DNA of 64,000 nt from Prochlorococcus marinus XMU1404 (GCF_017696175.1 NZ_JAAORE010000001.1:62001-126000), one strand, 5' to 3'; counted from the stretch's first letter, positions 7,864 to 18,500 are shown. A program made the numbers and translations. Notes: generated by a model from the sequence alone, not told the origin.

Positions 7864-9846
7864 CTAATCATTAAAATTATACTTATCAGAAGTCAATAAT
7901 TTCCAGTCTCCTTGTCCATTTAATTCTAAAATATTTTCATGAAAATCTTTTAAACTAGGTCTATGTCCAACACTAATAAGAGAAAGTTCTCGTTCCTTTA
8001 GTAAGCTATATAGTTTTTTTTCAGTGTCAATATCTAAAGCACTTGTTGCTTCATCAAGTACCGCAAATCTTGGAGAATTTAGTAAGAGTCTTGCAAAAGC
8101 CAATCTTTGTTGCTCTCCTAGAGAAAGAATTCGTGGCCAATCTTGTTTGATATCAAGATTAGGATACCGATCAACTAAGGTTTTTAAGTTTACTTCATAA
8201 AGTACAGAAGTAAGATGTTCATCACTAAATTTCTTAACTTCAGTGGGATAACATAATTGCTCCCTTAAAGAACCAAGTAACATATAAGGTTTTTGAGGTA
8301 TGAATAATAATTCCCCAATTTTAGGTTTTTTTATGACTCCATGGTCTGGTTCCCATAATCCACTAATCATCCTTAGTAAAGATGTTTTTCCACATCCAGA
8401 AGGTCCTACAACCAAAAGTGATTGATTATTTTCGATACTTAAATTTAAATTCTTGATAATTGTTTTATTTGATCCTGGTGGGCAAAGGTCAGCATTGTTA
8501 ATCAAGATTGAGGGATAATCTGAAACAACGTTTTGATTGCTTGTAGGGCTAATTTGACTAATAGATTCGACTTTTGATTGGAATCCCTCTAATCTGCCTA
8601 TCCCAGCAGTAAATTTTGCAAGTTCTTCTATTTGATTGACAATGAAAAATAACGAACCTTCGACCATTCCAAATGCAAAGCTTGCCTGAATGAAGCGCCC
8701 ATAATCAATATCACCTTTAAAGTAAGGAATTGCCATTATTAAATATGGAAAAAAGTTTCCTGCATAATTAATGGATCTTCTCATGACATCAATTATTACT
8801 CTCCATATAATGAGTAAATTAAAGTTTCTCACCACTTCTCCTAATCGCCTTTCAGTTTCACTTCGCTCAGGGTTCTCTCCAGAGTAAAAGGCTATTGATT
8901 CAGCATTATCCCTAATATGTACCAAGCCATATCGAAAATCTGCTTCGTATCTAAGTTGATCGAAGTCTATTTTTACAAGATTTTTACCGGCTATTAAAAG
9001 GATAGAAGTTGCAAATGCAGCGTAACCAAATAAAGAAAAAGTAAGTGTTGTACTTATACTCCATAAAATTAGAATATTAAGTGAAAATGTCAGTAGTGCG
9101 TCAAAAATACCTAATGTAAAAGAAAGACTTTGCCCTGTAAATGCTCGGGTATCATCTGTTATTCTTTGATCAGGATTATCGACATCAGTTTGATCTTCAT
9201 CATTGGGATTTAGTTGGTAATAAGCTTTATTAGTCATATAATCTTTGACTAAACTTTTTGAAAGCCATTCTCTCCAAATTATTCCCAATTTATATGTGAA
9301 AAATATTTGAGAAACACGTATTGGTAGAGCAACAGCAAAACAACAAGCGTAAATCCCCAAAATTCGATAAAATCCATCTTCTTGTTTCTCTACCAAAGCA
9401 TTTGTTAAATCTCTTGCTATAAATCCTATTCCAGCGTTTATTCCGTTTACTGCTAACAGCATTAATACAATTATCGCGAGGAATAACCAGTGTAACCATC
9501 TACGGTTTTTTAATTGCCGTCTTAAGCTGAAAAAGCTTCCTGATCCAATTAAAAATAAGCCAGAGAACAGCAATCCCCAGCTACCAGCCCAAATTGAATT
9601 GATAGTATCTACTACACCGCCGAAATACTTTTCAAGAAAAACTGGTTGAAAGCTTTCAAAAAAACTGATTATTCCTGTAAGACCAACAAGTACTACTCCG
9701 CCAACACAAAATAAAAGAGAGATCAAAAGCCATATGAATTGAAATCCATTACATTGGTCTATTGGGAGAAAAAATGGCTGTGATAACTTCCTTAATTTTT
9801 GTAGTTGGTAAAATATTCTGGATTTATTTTTAACGGCTTTATTCAT
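7864..9846 (-). CDS. ABC transporter, fused permease-ATPase, SbmA/BacA-like (YddA type)
   Basis: A protein of 660 aa. The N-terminal half has about six membrane helices and the SbmA/BacA-like region (NPDQRITDDTRAF, then EADFRYGLVHIRDNAESIAFYSG). The C-terminal ATPase has Walker A GPSGCGKTS near residue 481, the signature LSLGEQQRLAFARLL and Walker B FAVLDEATSALD. The group is related to peroxisomal ABCD transporters and to bacterial peptide or vitamin importers. The substrate cannot be read from sequence. An hli gene follows closely downstream. Confidence 0.88.
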   Translation of the reverse strand: MNKAVKNKSRIFYQLQKLRKLSQPFFLPIDQCNGFQFIWLLISLLFCVGGVVLVGLTGIISFFESFQPVFLEKYFGGVVDTINSIWAGSWGLLFSGLFLIGSGSFFSLRRQLKNRRWLHWLFLAIIVLMLLAVNGINAGIGFIARDLTNALVEKQEDGFYRILGIYACCFAVALPIRVSQIFFTYKLGIIWREWLSKSLVKDYMTNKAYYQLNPNDEDQTDVDNPDQRITDDTRAFTGQSLSFTLGIFDALLTFSLNILILWSISTTLTFSLFGYAAFATSILLIAGKNLVKIDFDQLRYEADFRYGLVHIRDNAESIAFYSGENPERSETERRLGEVVRNFNLLIIWRVIIDVMRRSINYAGNFFPYLIMAIPYFKGDIDYGRFIQASFAFGMVEGSLFFIVNQIEELAKFTAGIGRLEGFQSKVESISQISPTSNQNVVSDYPSILINNADLCPPGSNKTIIKNLNLSIENNQSLLVVGPSGCGKTSLLRMISGLWEPDHGVIKKPKIGELLFIPQKPYMLLGSLREQLCYPTEVKKFSDEHLTSVLYEVNLKTLVDRYPNLDIKQDWPRILSLGEQQRLAFARLLLNSPRFAVLDEATSALDIDTEKKLYSLLKERELSLISVGHRPSLKDFHENILELNGQGDWKLLTSDKYNFND

Positions 9847-9887
9847 TACTCGACAAGTTTATAAAATAAATTATATCTTTTAGAAGT

Positions 9888-10166
9888 CTATTGACCAAAG
9901 CCAATAAATGAAAGTGCCCAGTCAGGTAAATTTAAGTAACTCAAGATTGTTACGTCAAATTCATGAACTTTTGGAAAAGATTTATCTAATGCCCACCATA
10001 GTAGAAAGGGTAGATTAAATAAAATTTGTAATTGCCATTTATAAGTTAAAACCCTCCAAACTTTTATTAACTTAGTTTTGAGTGAATCATCTAACTCTTC
10101 CCAATTTTTTGAAATTAAACTCAATAAATTTTTGGATTCTGAATTTAATGAATCTGGTGTATTCAT
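9888..10166 (-). CDS. Hypothetical protein, 92 aa
   Basis: I do not recognise a named family. The N-terminal half is polar and charged. The C-terminal half is hydrophobic and rich in Trp, Leu and Phe (QLQILFNLPFLLWWALDKSF), compatible with one membrane-associated helix. It lies between the HIT gene and the ABC transporter, all on the minus strand, with about 40-nt spacers. It is probably a real gene, given the clean ATG start and the compact minus-strand context. Confidence 0.65.
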   Translation of the reverse strand: MNTPDSLNSESKNLLSLISKNWEELDDSLKTKLIKVWRVLTYKWQLQILFNLPFLLWWALDKSFPKVHEFDVTILSYLNLPDWALSFIGFGQ

Positions 10167-10212
10167 TTTGTTTTTACCTATTTATAACCCATAAACATTT
10201 ATTTCGAGAGTT

Positions 10213-10554
10213 TTAACCTGGGGGCCAATTCATTTTTCTTCCAGATAAAAAATGAATATGTAGATGAAACACTGTTTGCCCCGATTCTGCTCCAGTATTA
10301 ATTACTGTTCTCCAATTAGTTAAATTTTTTAATTTAGCTATTTTGCTACCAACAAAAAGTAAATGCCCCAATAAATTTGCATCTTCTTCAATACACTCTA
10401 ATAAACTGATAATTGGCTTTTTAGGAATAACTAAAAAATGTATTGGAGCTTGCGCCTGGATATCATTAAAGGCGATACAAAACTCATCTTCATAAAGCTT
10501 TTCGCAGGGTATTTCTTCATTAATTATTTTTTGAAAAATTGTAGTTTCAGTCAT
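10213..10554 (-). CDS. HIT family (HINT-like) nucleotide-binding protein
   Basis: A protein of 113 aa, the usual size for HINT-type proteins. The histidine triad HLHIHFL is at residues 97-103, and the N-terminus TIFQKIINEEIPCEKLYEDE is typical. These enzymes hydrolyse nucleoside phosphoramidates such as adenylated lysine. The upstream deformylase gene ends only 4 nt before this ATG, suggesting co-transcription. Confidence 0.93.
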   Translation of the reverse strand: MTETTIFQKIINEEIPCEKLYEDEFCIAFNDIQAQAPIHFLVIPKKPIISLLECIEEDANLLGHLLFVGSKIAKLKNLTNWRTVINTGAESGQTVFHLHIHFLSGRKMNWPPG

Positions 10555-10558
10555 TAAA

Positions 10559-11164
10559 TTAATTAATAGAAATAACGTCTTTTTCTTTAAACCCTTCTTT
10601 TCTAAGTTCTTTGTTTAAATCATCTTTAGATGTAACTCTATCAACAAATAATATTCCATTTAAATGATCCATTTCGTGTTGAATACACCTAGCTAGCAGT
10701 CCATCTGCTTTCATTTTACGTGGTCGCCCCATTTCATCTCTGAATTTTAATTTTATAGTTGATGGTCTAACTACATTCAAATAGACACCTGGTATACTCA
10801 AGCAGCCTTCTTCATATGAATTAAGGGTTGTTCCATAGTCTGTGATTTCTGGATTAATTAATATTAAAGGTTCTGCTGCTGAATCTTCAAAATTTACATC
10901 TATGACAAGAAGCTCTTTGTTAATGCCAATTTGAGGCGCAGCAAGTCCAATTCCTTTAGCAGCATACATGCTTTGAAGCATTTCTTTAGCAAGTTTTCTA
11001 ATTGATTCATCAACTTTAGTTATTCTTTTTGAATTTTGTCTTAATACATCATCTCCAAGTTTATAAATGTCTAGGGATGGCTTACCTGTTTGTTCTTTTG
11101 GAATTTTTTCTGCGTTTCCATTTGTTCTTGACTTTTTTGCAAGTTGTGAAAAATGGTTTGCCAC
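10559..11164 (-). CDS. def: Peptide deformylase
   Basis: A protein of 201 aa, GTG start. It has the three deformylase motifs: GIGLAAPQIG (residues 71-80), EGCLSIPG (metal-ligand Cys121) and QHEMDHLNG (His163 and His167 with catalytic Glu164). It removes the N-formyl group from nascent proteins. About 30 extra polar residues precede the catalytic fold. It is read divergently from the S9 peptidase gene, with a 77-nt gap. Confidence 0.96.
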   Translation of the reverse strand: MANHFSQLAKKSRTNGNAEKIPKEQTGKPSLDIYKLGDDVLRQNSKRITKVDESIRKLAKEMLQSMYAAKGIGLAAPQIGINKELLVIDVNFEDSAAEPLILINPEITDYGTTLNSYEEGCLSIPGVYLNVVRPSTIKLKFRDEMGRPRKMKADGLLARCIQHEMDHLNGILFVDRVTSKDDLNKELRKEGFKEKDVISIN

Positions 11165-11241
11165 GTTAAAAAAAGTTTTTAGTAAAGAGTTTAGCTATAA
11201 AAATACTAGCACTTTAATTTACTTTCTTTATAGTTTTTTAA

Positions 11242-13167
11242 ATGAGTAATGATGATAAGTTAAAAGTTAGGCAAAATTTTTCTAAAAAGAAAGCTTTTAA
11301 GGAATTAACAATTATTAGGGATACCATTTTTTGGATTGATATCGTAGCTGAAGGTCAAAATGAAAATGCCATTTTTGCAAGACCATTTAATATCAAAGAT
11401 GCATTGCCTCAAAAATTAACTAGTAAAAAATATAAAATTAAAAATAATTTTCACGGATATGGTGGAAAATCTTATAAGTGTATAGATTTTAAAAATAATT
11501 TTTATTTGATATGGATTGACCAGTTGACAAAGGCAGTATGGTTTCAAATTTTTAAAGAGGTGGCACCAAATGATAGAGCTCAAAATAAGTATCTTGATTC
11601 AGTTCAAGAATCTAGACAACTATCTAAATCAATTGAAGGAAATTTCGATTCTTCATTTGTTATTTCTGAAAATTTTTTTTTGTATGGTATTTGCGAAATA
11701 AATAATAGAGATTATTTATTTTCTTTAAACCTAAAAAAAACTAAACAAGATATTTATCGAATAAAAAAATTTAAAAATTTCGCTGGAGAATTATCTTCTA
11801 ATACTTCTGCTAAGTTACTTTCTTGGATTGAATGGGATTCTCCTTATATGCCTTGGGAGAAAAATGATCTGTTTTTTGCTCAAATAGACTTAGATGGAAA
11901 GATACAAAAATTAAAAAAATTCAAAAATAAGCTGATCAATGCTAAAAAAAACGTTTCTTTTTTTCAACCCTATTGGATAAGTGAAACAATTTTAGTATGC
12001 TCTGAAGATAGCTCTGGATGGTGGAACTTATTGTTTTTAGATGTTAGTGATATCGAGAATATTTATATTAAGAAAAGATTAGAGAGGAATTTGATTGAAT
12101 ATGGAGTACCACAATGGGTCTCGGGAAGAACATTCTTTTCAGGGACTATAAAAAATTTATTTTGTTTAGCAAAAAAAGAAAATAGTTTAATAGTCGAACA
12201 ATATAAAGATCTTGTATTAATTAAAGAATTTTCTACCCCTTTTACCTCAATAAGTGATTTCAGTGTTTTTCAGAATAAAGTTCTTTTAAAAGGATATGGA
12301 TCTGATTTTTTTGGAATTGTTCTTGAAATTGATTTTGCAAAAAAAGTTTTATCAAATTTTTCTGAGCAAACATATATTGATCATATAAAAGAATCTTCCA
12401 AACCTGAAACATTTTGGTTTAAAGGTTTTGAAGATAAAATCACTCATTCATTTCTTTATAGACCGCTTGTTGATAATTTCAGAAAACCACCACTCCTTGT
12501 TAGAGCTCATAGTGGACCAACTTCATTTTTTGATGGATCTTATAATTCTGAAGTTCAATATTGGGCGTCGAAGGGATTTTTTGTTGCTGAAGTCAATTAT
12601 GGAGGATCATCAGGATTTGGTAAAGCATACAGAGATAGATTGAATCATAAGTGGGGTATTGTTGATTCTTATGATTGCAAAGCACTAGTTCTTGAATTAA
12701 TAAAATTAGATCTAGTGGATAGTGAGAAAGTGGTAATTTTTGGTAATAGTGCTGGTGGTTTAACTGCCCTTAATTGTTTATTATATGGCTCTATATTTAC
12801 AGCTGCAATTTGTAAATATCCTGTTATTGATTTGAAGGATATGCATTACAACACGCATAGGTTTGAAAAAGATTATTTAAATTCTTTGGTAGGAAATTAT
12901 GAAAAAAATCATCATGAATATATAAATAGATCGCCAATAAATCACATTAACAAAATAAAACAACCTATCTTATTGTTCCATGGAAAAAAAGATACAGTTA
13001 TTTCGTATAAACAAACTTTAAAAATTCAAGAAATTTTGATTCAGAATAATAAATATTCAGAAGTTATGTTTTTTGAAAATGAAGGCCATGGGTTTAAAAA
13101 TATTGAAAATAAAGAAGTAGTAATGCAAAAATCTCAGGAATTTTTAAAAAAAGCTTTGAATATTTAA
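11242..13167 (+). CDS. S9 family serine peptidase (prolyl oligopeptidase / acylaminoacyl-peptidase type)
   Basis: A protein of 641 aa. Residues 1 to about 385 form a divergent beta-propeller-like domain. The C-terminal alpha/beta-hydrolase domain has the nucleophile motif GNSAGG (Ser503), HGKKD (Asp584) and EGHGF (His616), in the order of the S9 catalytic triad. The upstream segment RAHSGPTSFFDGSYNSEVQY is typical of cyanobacterial members. It is likely cytoplasmic, since no signal peptide is seen. Its stop overlaps that of sufS by 4 bp on the opposite strand. The substrate is unknown. Confidence 0.9.
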   Translation: MSNDDKLKVRQNFSKKKAFKELTIIRDTIFWIDIVAEGQNENAIFARPFNIKDALPQKLTSKKYKIKNNFHGYGGKSYKCIDFKNNFYLIWIDQLTKAVWFQIFKEVAPNDRAQNKYLDSVQESRQLSKSIEGNFDSSFVISENFFLYGICEINNRDYLFSLNLKKTKQDIYRIKKFKNFAGELSSNTSAKLLSWIEWDSPYMPWEKNDLFFAQIDLDGKIQKLKKFKNKLINAKKNVSFFQPYWISETILVCSEDSSGWWNLLFLDVSDIENIYIKKRLERNLIEYGVPQWVSGRTFFSGTIKNLFCLAKKENSLIVEQYKDLVLIKEFSTPFTSISDFSVFQNKVLLKGYGSDFFGIVLEIDFAKKVLSNFSEQTYIDHIKESSKPETFWFKGFEDKITHSFLYRPLVDNFRKPPLLVRAHSGPTSFFDGSYNSEVQYWASKGFFVAEVNYGGSSGFGKAYRDRLNHKWGIVDSYDCKALVLELIKLDLVDSEKVVIFGNSAGGLTALNCLLYGSIFTAAICKYPVIDLKDMHYNTHRFEKDYLNSLVGNYEKNHHEYINRSPINHINKIKQPILLFHGKKDTVISYKQTLKIQEILIQNNKYSEVMFFENEGHGFKNIENKEVVMQKSQEFLKKALNI

Positions 13168-14417
13168 GAATTGATTTTTAGAAAATCAATAGTATCTTTT
13201 AATTTTTCTATAAATATATCAATTTCTTCCTTATTTGTTGTGAAATTCATGCTAATTCTAGCCGTTGATTTAATTCCAATATATCTGTGAAGAGGTTGAC
13301 AGCAATGATGCCCACTCCTGATGCAAATTCCTTTTGAATCAAGAATTTCAGCAATATCGTTTGAATGTATATTTTTTATATAAAAGGTGGCAAGTGATGC
13401 TCGTTCTGGATCTATCTCTGGGGATGGACCTATAATTTCAACATTTTCTATTTGATTTAATTTTTCAAATAAATATTTAGTAATAGTCTTTTCATATTCA
13501 TGAATTTCATTCAATCCAATAGCGTTTATATAATTAATAGCTTCCGCTAGACCTATTGCTTCTGCAATGGCTGGAGTTCCAGCTTCGAATTTATGTGGTA
13601 GCTCTGCCCAAGTACTTGTCTCTTCAAAAACATCTTGAATCATTTCGCCACCTCCAAAGAGAGGAGGAATTTTTTCTAGGATTTCTTTTCTTGACCAAAG
13701 GAATCCAATGCCTGTGGGACCGCAAAGTTTGTGTCCTGATCCGGCTAAAAAATCTATATCAAGATCACTTACATCCAGTTTTTGATGCGCCAAACTTTGA
13801 CAAGCGTCTATTAATACTAGAGCCCCTTTTTGTTTAGCTAATTTAGTTATCTCTTTAATTGGATTACAGCAACCTAGAGTATTACTAACATGTACGAGGC
13901 TCACAAGCTTAGTTCTAGTTGTTAACTTTGATTTAAAATCGTTTATATCTAATTTTCCATTTTTATCTATACCTATGAATTTTAATTTGCATTTATTTTT
14001 TGCTGCGACCATTTGCCATGGAACAATATTGCTATGATGCTCCATTATTGATAAGAGAATTTCATCGTTTTCTCTTAATGAAGATTCGCCCCATGATCTA
14101 GCGGCGAGATTGATTGCCTCAGTAGCATTTCTTGTGAAAATAATTTCTTTTGCTGAATTCGCTTTTATATATTTGCTGATTAAATATCTTGCATTTTCAA
14201 ATTCTTCTGTTGCTTTAGCACTTAATTGATGCGCGCCTCTATGTACATTGGCATTAAAGTTTCTATAATATTCATCAATTTTTTTTAAGACTTGTATTGG
14301 TTTTTGAGTAGTTGCAGCATGGTCTAAATAAATGATGTGCTCATTACTTTTTAAGTTCTTATTTAAAAGAGGAAAGTCTTTCTTAGTTATTTCAGGAAAA
14401 TTTTGAATCGTTTCCAT
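13164..14417 (-). CDS. sufS: Cysteine desulfurase SufS
   Basis: A protein of 417 aa. The PLP-binding lysine lies in GSGHKLCGPTG. The catalytic cysteine segment IRSGHHCCQP near residue 372 is that of group II desulfurases. It supplies sulfur from cysteine to the SufBCD scaffold. The start overlaps the sufD stop by one base, consistent with translational coupling at the end of sufBCDS. I see no SufE in the window. Confidence 0.96.
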   Translation of the reverse strand: METIQNFPEITKKDFPLLNKNLKSNEHIIYLDHAATTQKPIQVLKKIDEYYRNFNANVHRGAHQLSAKATEEFENARYLISKYIKANSAKEIIFTRNATEAINLAARSWGESSLRENDEILLSIMEHHSNIVPWQMVAAKNKCKLKFIGIDKNGKLDINDFKSKLTTRTKLVSLVHVSNTLGCCNPIKEITKLAKQKGALVLIDACQSLAHQKLDVSDLDIDFLAGSGHKLCGPTGIGFLWSRKEILEKIPPLFGGGEMIQDVFEETSTWAELPHKFEAGTPAIAEAIGLAEAINYINAIGLNEIHEYEKTITKYLFEKLNQIENVEIIGPSPEIDPERASLATFYIKNIHSNDIAEILDSKGICIRSGHHCCQPLHRYIGIKSTARISMNFTTNKEEIDIFIEKLKDTIDFLKINS

Positions 14418-15634
14418 TAATTCTCAGTTAAAAGTTTATCAAGCAAATCCCATCTATCTTTTGAAATGGGAATAAATGAAATTACTTCTTGAAAGTAAGA
14501 ACTTAATTGTAGTTTACTTGCTTCTGGTAATGTGATCCCTCTTGTTCGCATATAAAAAAGTTCTTCTTCATTAAGTTGCGAGACTGTAGCGCCATGTTTG
14601 CATTTGACATCATCAGCAATTATTTCTAATTGAGGTTTAGTATCTATTTGTGCGAGATTTGATAAAAGTAAATTTCTACTTAATTGAGAAGCATCAGTTC
14701 TCTGGGCAATTTTCGGTACTATTATTGAACCTTCAAATATTGCATGTGATTTATCGTCAGCAAGTGATTTGTTGATTTGATCTAGAAATCCATTTGGACC
14801 ATTAAAGTCTATTTTTGTATATGTAGAAATTTGTTCATCTTTCTTGGTTATTTGCATACCTTTGATATTGGTTTTAGCGTTTCCTGCAGATTGTTTAATA
14901 CTAATTTCAAATCTTGCATAATTGAATTTGAAATGTAAGGAACCTAAGTTGTATTCACTATTTTTTTGTTGAATAACATTGAGAGAATTTAATAAATTTG
15001 ATCTGTTTTCACCGTAAGAAACAACACCATGATTTACGGAACTATTTTCTTCTAATAAAAAAAAAGTTGACTGAGATAATGAAGAGTTTTCTTTCCCAAG
15101 ATTTACCTGTAATAATTCAATATCGCAATTCTTTTCCAAAAATATTACTAGGGTTTTTGCGTTTAAAGAATGACTTGATGCATGACTAAAAATTTCAATA
15201 GGAGGGATTTTTGATCCATTTATTTTTAATCCCAATAAATTCTTTGTAGAACTTAAAGACAGATTTAGTAGGTCACTCCAATTTTCGTTTTGATCAAAAC
15301 TAGCTATCTGTTCTTTTATATATTTATTTAATTCATACTCACTTAATTGCTGTATTGAATAATTTTCTTTTATTAATTTAATTTGGCAATTCTCACCAAT
15401 TATTAATCTAATAGTACCTTGAGAATTTTCTGGATAGGGTATATCGAATTTTGGATTTTTTTCATTAACAGAGTAGTTTAAAAAGTTTGAAAATTTTGAT
15501 TTATTTGAAAGTCTCCATAATTCACTTTTAGGATTAGGGAGGGGATTTGATTGTAATTTATGAAGACAGATTTTTTGTATTTCTGTTTGATTGTCAATTA
15601 ATTTATTCGTTTTTATTTTTTCAATAATTTCCAT
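14417..15634 (-). CDS. sufD: Fe-S assembly protein SufD
   Basis: A protein of 405 aa. It has the SufB/SufD beta-helix core, with a conserved C-terminal segment DDVKCKHGATVSQLNEEELFYMRTRGI that carries the Cys and His used in SufD function. SufD pairs with SufB in the SufBC2D scaffold. It lies 4 nt after sufC and overlaps sufS by one base. The N-terminal third is weakly conserved, as usual for SufD. Confidence 0.93.
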   Translation of the reverse strand: MEIIEKIKTNKLIDNQTEIQKICLHKLQSNPLPNPKSELWRLSNKSKFSNFLNYSVNEKNPKFDIPYPENSQGTIRLIIGENCQIKLIKENYSIQQLSEYELNKYIKEQIASFDQNENWSDLLNLSLSSTKNLLGLKINGSKIPPIEIFSHASSHSLNAKTLVIFLEKNCDIELLQVNLGKENSSLSQSTFFLLEENSSVNHGVVSYGENRSNLLNSLNVIQQKNSEYNLGSLHFKFNYARFEISIKQSAGNAKTNIKGMQITKKDEQISTYTKIDFNGPNGFLDQINKSLADDKSHAIFEGSIIVPKIAQRTDASQLSRNLLLSNLAQIDTKPQLEIIADDVKCKHGATVSQLNEEELFYMRTRGITLPEASKLQLSSYFQEVISFIPISKDRWDLLDKLLTEN

Positions 15635-15638
15635 TTAT

Positions 15639-16424
15639 TTAAGTATCTTTTACAAAGTTATCAGTCCATTCATAACCTTTTTTTTCAAGCTCTAAAGCAA
15701 GATCACTCCCACCAGTTTTTATGATTTGTCCGTCTGCCATAACGTGGACATAAGTTGGTTCAATTTCATCAAGTAATCTTTGGTAGTGAGTAATTAATAT
15801 AATTCCAGACTGTGCATTAGATATTTTTTTAATTCCTGATGCGACTATTCTAAGAGCATCAATATCTAGTCCAGAATCGGTCTCATCTAATATTGCTATC
15901 TTGGGCTCAAGTAAAGCCATTTGCAGGATTTCATTTCTTTTCTTTTCACCTCCGGAAAATCCTTGATTAACACTCCTTGATAGGAATGCATGATCCATTT
16001 TCACAAGTTCTAACTTTTCTTTAACTAATTCCTCAAAATCAAAAGTATCCAATTCCTCTTTCTTTAGGAATTTTCTTCTAGCATTCGTTGAAACTCTAAG
16101 AAACTCAAGATTACTAACGCCTGGAATTTCTATTGGATATTGGAAACCAAGGAAAATTCCTGATTGAGATCTTTCTTCAGGTTCTAAAGAGTTGATATTT
16201 TCACCAGAAAATTTTATATCTCCTTTTGTAATATTATAAGAGGGATGTCCTGCAATGATTTTCGAAAGAGTACTTTTGCCACATCCATTTCTTCCCATGA
16301 TTGCATGGATTTCTCCAGGATAAACAGTTAGTGAAACCCCCTTCAAAATTGGAAGATTTTCAGTAGATGCAAAGAGATTTTCAACTTCTAATATTGGATC
16401 TGACTCTTTCATTTTAGTTTGCAT
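15639..16424 (-). CDS. sufC: Fe-S assembly ATPase SufC
   Basis: A protein of 261 aa with an ABC-ATPase fold. Walker A is GRNGCGKST (residues 44-52), the signature is [17 protein letters not shown] and Walker B is [12 protein letters not shown]. SufC drives conformational change in the SufBC2D complex. It is located 21 nt after sufB. An internal ATG (codon 5) is an alternative start. Confidence 0.97.
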   Translation of the reverse strand: MQTKMKESDPILEVENLFASTENLPILKGVSLTVYPGEIHAIMGRNGCGKSTLSKIIAGHPSYNITKGDIKFSGENINSLEPEERSQSGIFLGFQYPIEIPGVSNLEFLRVSTNARRKFLKKEELDTFDFEELVKEKLELVKMDHAFLSRSVNQGFSGGEKKRNEILQMALLEPKIAILDETDSGLDIDALRIVASGIKKISNAQSGIILITHYQRLLDEIEPTYVHVMADGQIIKTGGSDLALELEKKGYEWTDNFVKDT

Positions 16425-16445
16425 ATCAGTTTAGAAATTGATTAA

Positions 16446-17888
16446 TTAACCTACTGATCCCTCTAGTTTAAGTGCCAGTAACTTATCAGCTTCGGCAGCA
16501 AATTCCATAGGTAATTGATTAAATACATCTCTGCAAAAACCACTGACCATCATAGATACCGCCTCCTCAAATTCTATACCTCTGCTTTGGAGATAAAAAA
16601 GTTGATCTTCAGAGATTCTACATGTGCTTGCTTCATGCTCAATTTCAGAGTTGGGTTGTTGAGATTTGATATAAGGGAATGTATTTGCAGAAGCTTGATC
16701 CCCTATTAACATTGAATCACATTGACTGTAATTTCTTGATCCTGCAGCTTTTGTTCCCATTTTGACAAGCCCTCTATAGCTATTGATTGAATTACCTGCA
16801 CTAATACCTTTGCTAACAATAGTTGATTTGGTTTTGGGGCCAATATGGATCATTTTTGTGCCGGTATCTGCTTGCTGAAGATTATTGGTGAGTGCTACTG
16901 AATAAAATTCCCCTACAGATTCTTCCCCTAAAAGGAGACAGCTAGGATATTTCCATGTAATAGCAGACCCTGTTTCAACTTGAGACCAGCTAATTTTACT
17001 TCTCTTGCCTAAACATTTTCCTCTCTTGGTGACAAAATTGAAAATTCCGCCAACACCTTCTTCATCACCAGCATACCAATTTTGCACTGTTGAATATTTT
17101 ATTGAGGCATCGTCTAGGGCTATGAGTTCCACAACTGCGGCATGTAGGGTATTTGTATCAAACATTGGTGCTGTACAGCCTTCTAGATAACTTACAGAAC
17201 TAGATTCTTCGGCAATTATGAGTGTTCTCTCGAATTGTCCAGAATCTCCACTATTAATTCTGAAGTAAGAAGATAGGTCCATAGGACATGTAACACCTTT
17301 TGGGATATAAACAAAAGAACCATCACTAAAAACAGCAGAATTTAGTGCTGCAAAATAATTATCACTGGCTGGGACTACTGTACCTAAATATTTCTCAATT
17401 AAATCAGAGTGATTTTTTACTGCTTCACTGATTGAGCAAAATATAACTCCATGTTCAGCCAGTTCCTCTCTAAATGTTGTAGCTATAGAAACACTATCAA
17501 AGACAGCATCTACCGCTACATTTGTGAGTTTTTTCTGCTCAGTAAGAGGTATCCCCAATTTGTCGAAAGTCTCAAGAAGTTTGGGATCAACTTCATCTAA
17601 ACTAGAAATCTTCTCTTTTTGTTTGGGAGCAGAATAATAAATAATATCTTGATAATCGATTTGTTTGTATCCCAATCCTGCCCAATCTGGTTCATCCATC
17701 TTTTCCCATTTTTTAAAGGCTTTTAATCTAAAATCAAGGAGATATTTTGGCTCTCCTTTTTTCTGTGAAATTAATTTTATGATGTCTTCATTTAGTCCTT
17801 TTGCTATTTTTTCAGTTTCAATATCCGTAACGAAACCATATTTATAAGGCTCTTTTACAACATCTTTAACTAAATTTTCGTTGACCAT
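16446..17888 (-). CDS. sufB: Fe-S assembly protein SufB
   Basis: I use the ATG at 17888 (480 aa, the common length), not the TTG three codons upstream. Recognisable segments include [34 protein letters not shown] and the C-terminal [20 protein letters not shown], which holds the functional Cys and Glu residues. SufB is the main scaffold on which clusters form. It is the first gene of sufBCDS. The roughly 97-nt divergent gap to the 117-aa gene must hold the operon promoter. Confidence 0.97.
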   Translation of the reverse strand: MVNENLVKDVVKEPYKYGFVTDIETEKIAKGLNEDIIKLISQKKGEPKYLLDFRLKAFKKWEKMDEPDWAGLGYKQIDYQDIIYYSAPKQKEKISSLDEVDPKLLETFDKLGIPLTEQKKLTNVAVDAVFDSVSIATTFREELAEHGVIFCSISEAVKNHSDLIEKYLGTVVPASDNYFAALNSAVFSDGSFVYIPKGVTCPMDLSSYFRINSGDSGQFERTLIIAEESSSVSYLEGCTAPMFDTNTLHAAVVELIALDDASIKYSTVQNWYAGDEEGVGGIFNFVTKRGKCLGKRSKISWSQVETGSAITWKYPSCLLLGEESVGEFYSVALTNNLQQADTGTKMIHIGPKTKSTIVSKGISAGNSINSYRGLVKMGTKAAGSRNYSQCDSMLIGDQASANTFPYIKSQQPNSEIEHEASTCRISEDQLFYLQSRGIEFEEAVSMMVSGFCRDVFNQLPMEFAAEADKLLALKLEGSVG

Positions 17889-17984
17889 GTTATCCAAAAA
17901 TTACCTATTACAATTAGCTTTATATACTTTAACGAAGGATACCCCCAATATTGAGTTTTTTTCCTTTATTAAAACTAAAAATTA

Positions 17985-18338
17985 ATGTCTAATCATCTTG
18001 ATTCGTTGTCAAACCCCTTAAATATTCAAACAATTAAGGAAATAGATAATCTTGATCTACCTATAATGAAGAAACATCATGTAAGAATACTCGCTCATTG
18101 CCTCCAGATTCTAAAAATAATAAATGCAGATGATAGTTTTGAATATCAAAATAAAAATCCCCTGAGGGAATGGTGTGATAATCAATCCAAAAGATTTAAT
18201 GATAAAAGATTTAGTGATCTTTTGTATGAACAATTAGAATCTACTTCAAAAAAATTAAGTACTTTTTCAAAACAAATAGGTAAAAATATTGAGGATATAG
18301 AGATTGATGATCTAGTACTTTTAGTTGAACAATGCTAG
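17985..18338 (+). CDS. Conserved hypothetical protein divergent from sufBCDS
   Basis: A protein of 117 aa, charged and helical by composition, without membrane segment or cysteine cluster (its single Cys is the last residue). It occupies the divergent position where many cyanobacteria carry sufR. It is much shorter than SufR (about 215 aa), and I see neither its DeoR-type helix-turn-helix nor its C-terminal Cys cluster. Function is not recognised; a link to Fe-S control would be inference from position only. Confidence 0.7.
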   Translation: MSNHLDSLSNPLNIQTIKEIDNLDLPIMKKHHVRILAHCLQILKIINADDSFEYQNKNPLREWCDNQSKRFNDKRFSDLLYEQLESTSKKLSTFSKQIGKNIEDIEIDDLVLLVEQC

Positions 18339-18500
18339 TTTATATTCAAATTGATCCCGAAGAAAAAATATAATTTTGTTGAGTCGTTAACAAATTCAGG
18401 TAATAAAATTTAAACAAAAAGAAAATTAATTTACATTTTAAAAAACATGGAAATTAATTAAAGTCATTGATACCAATTGTTTTGACGATAAATATTTATT

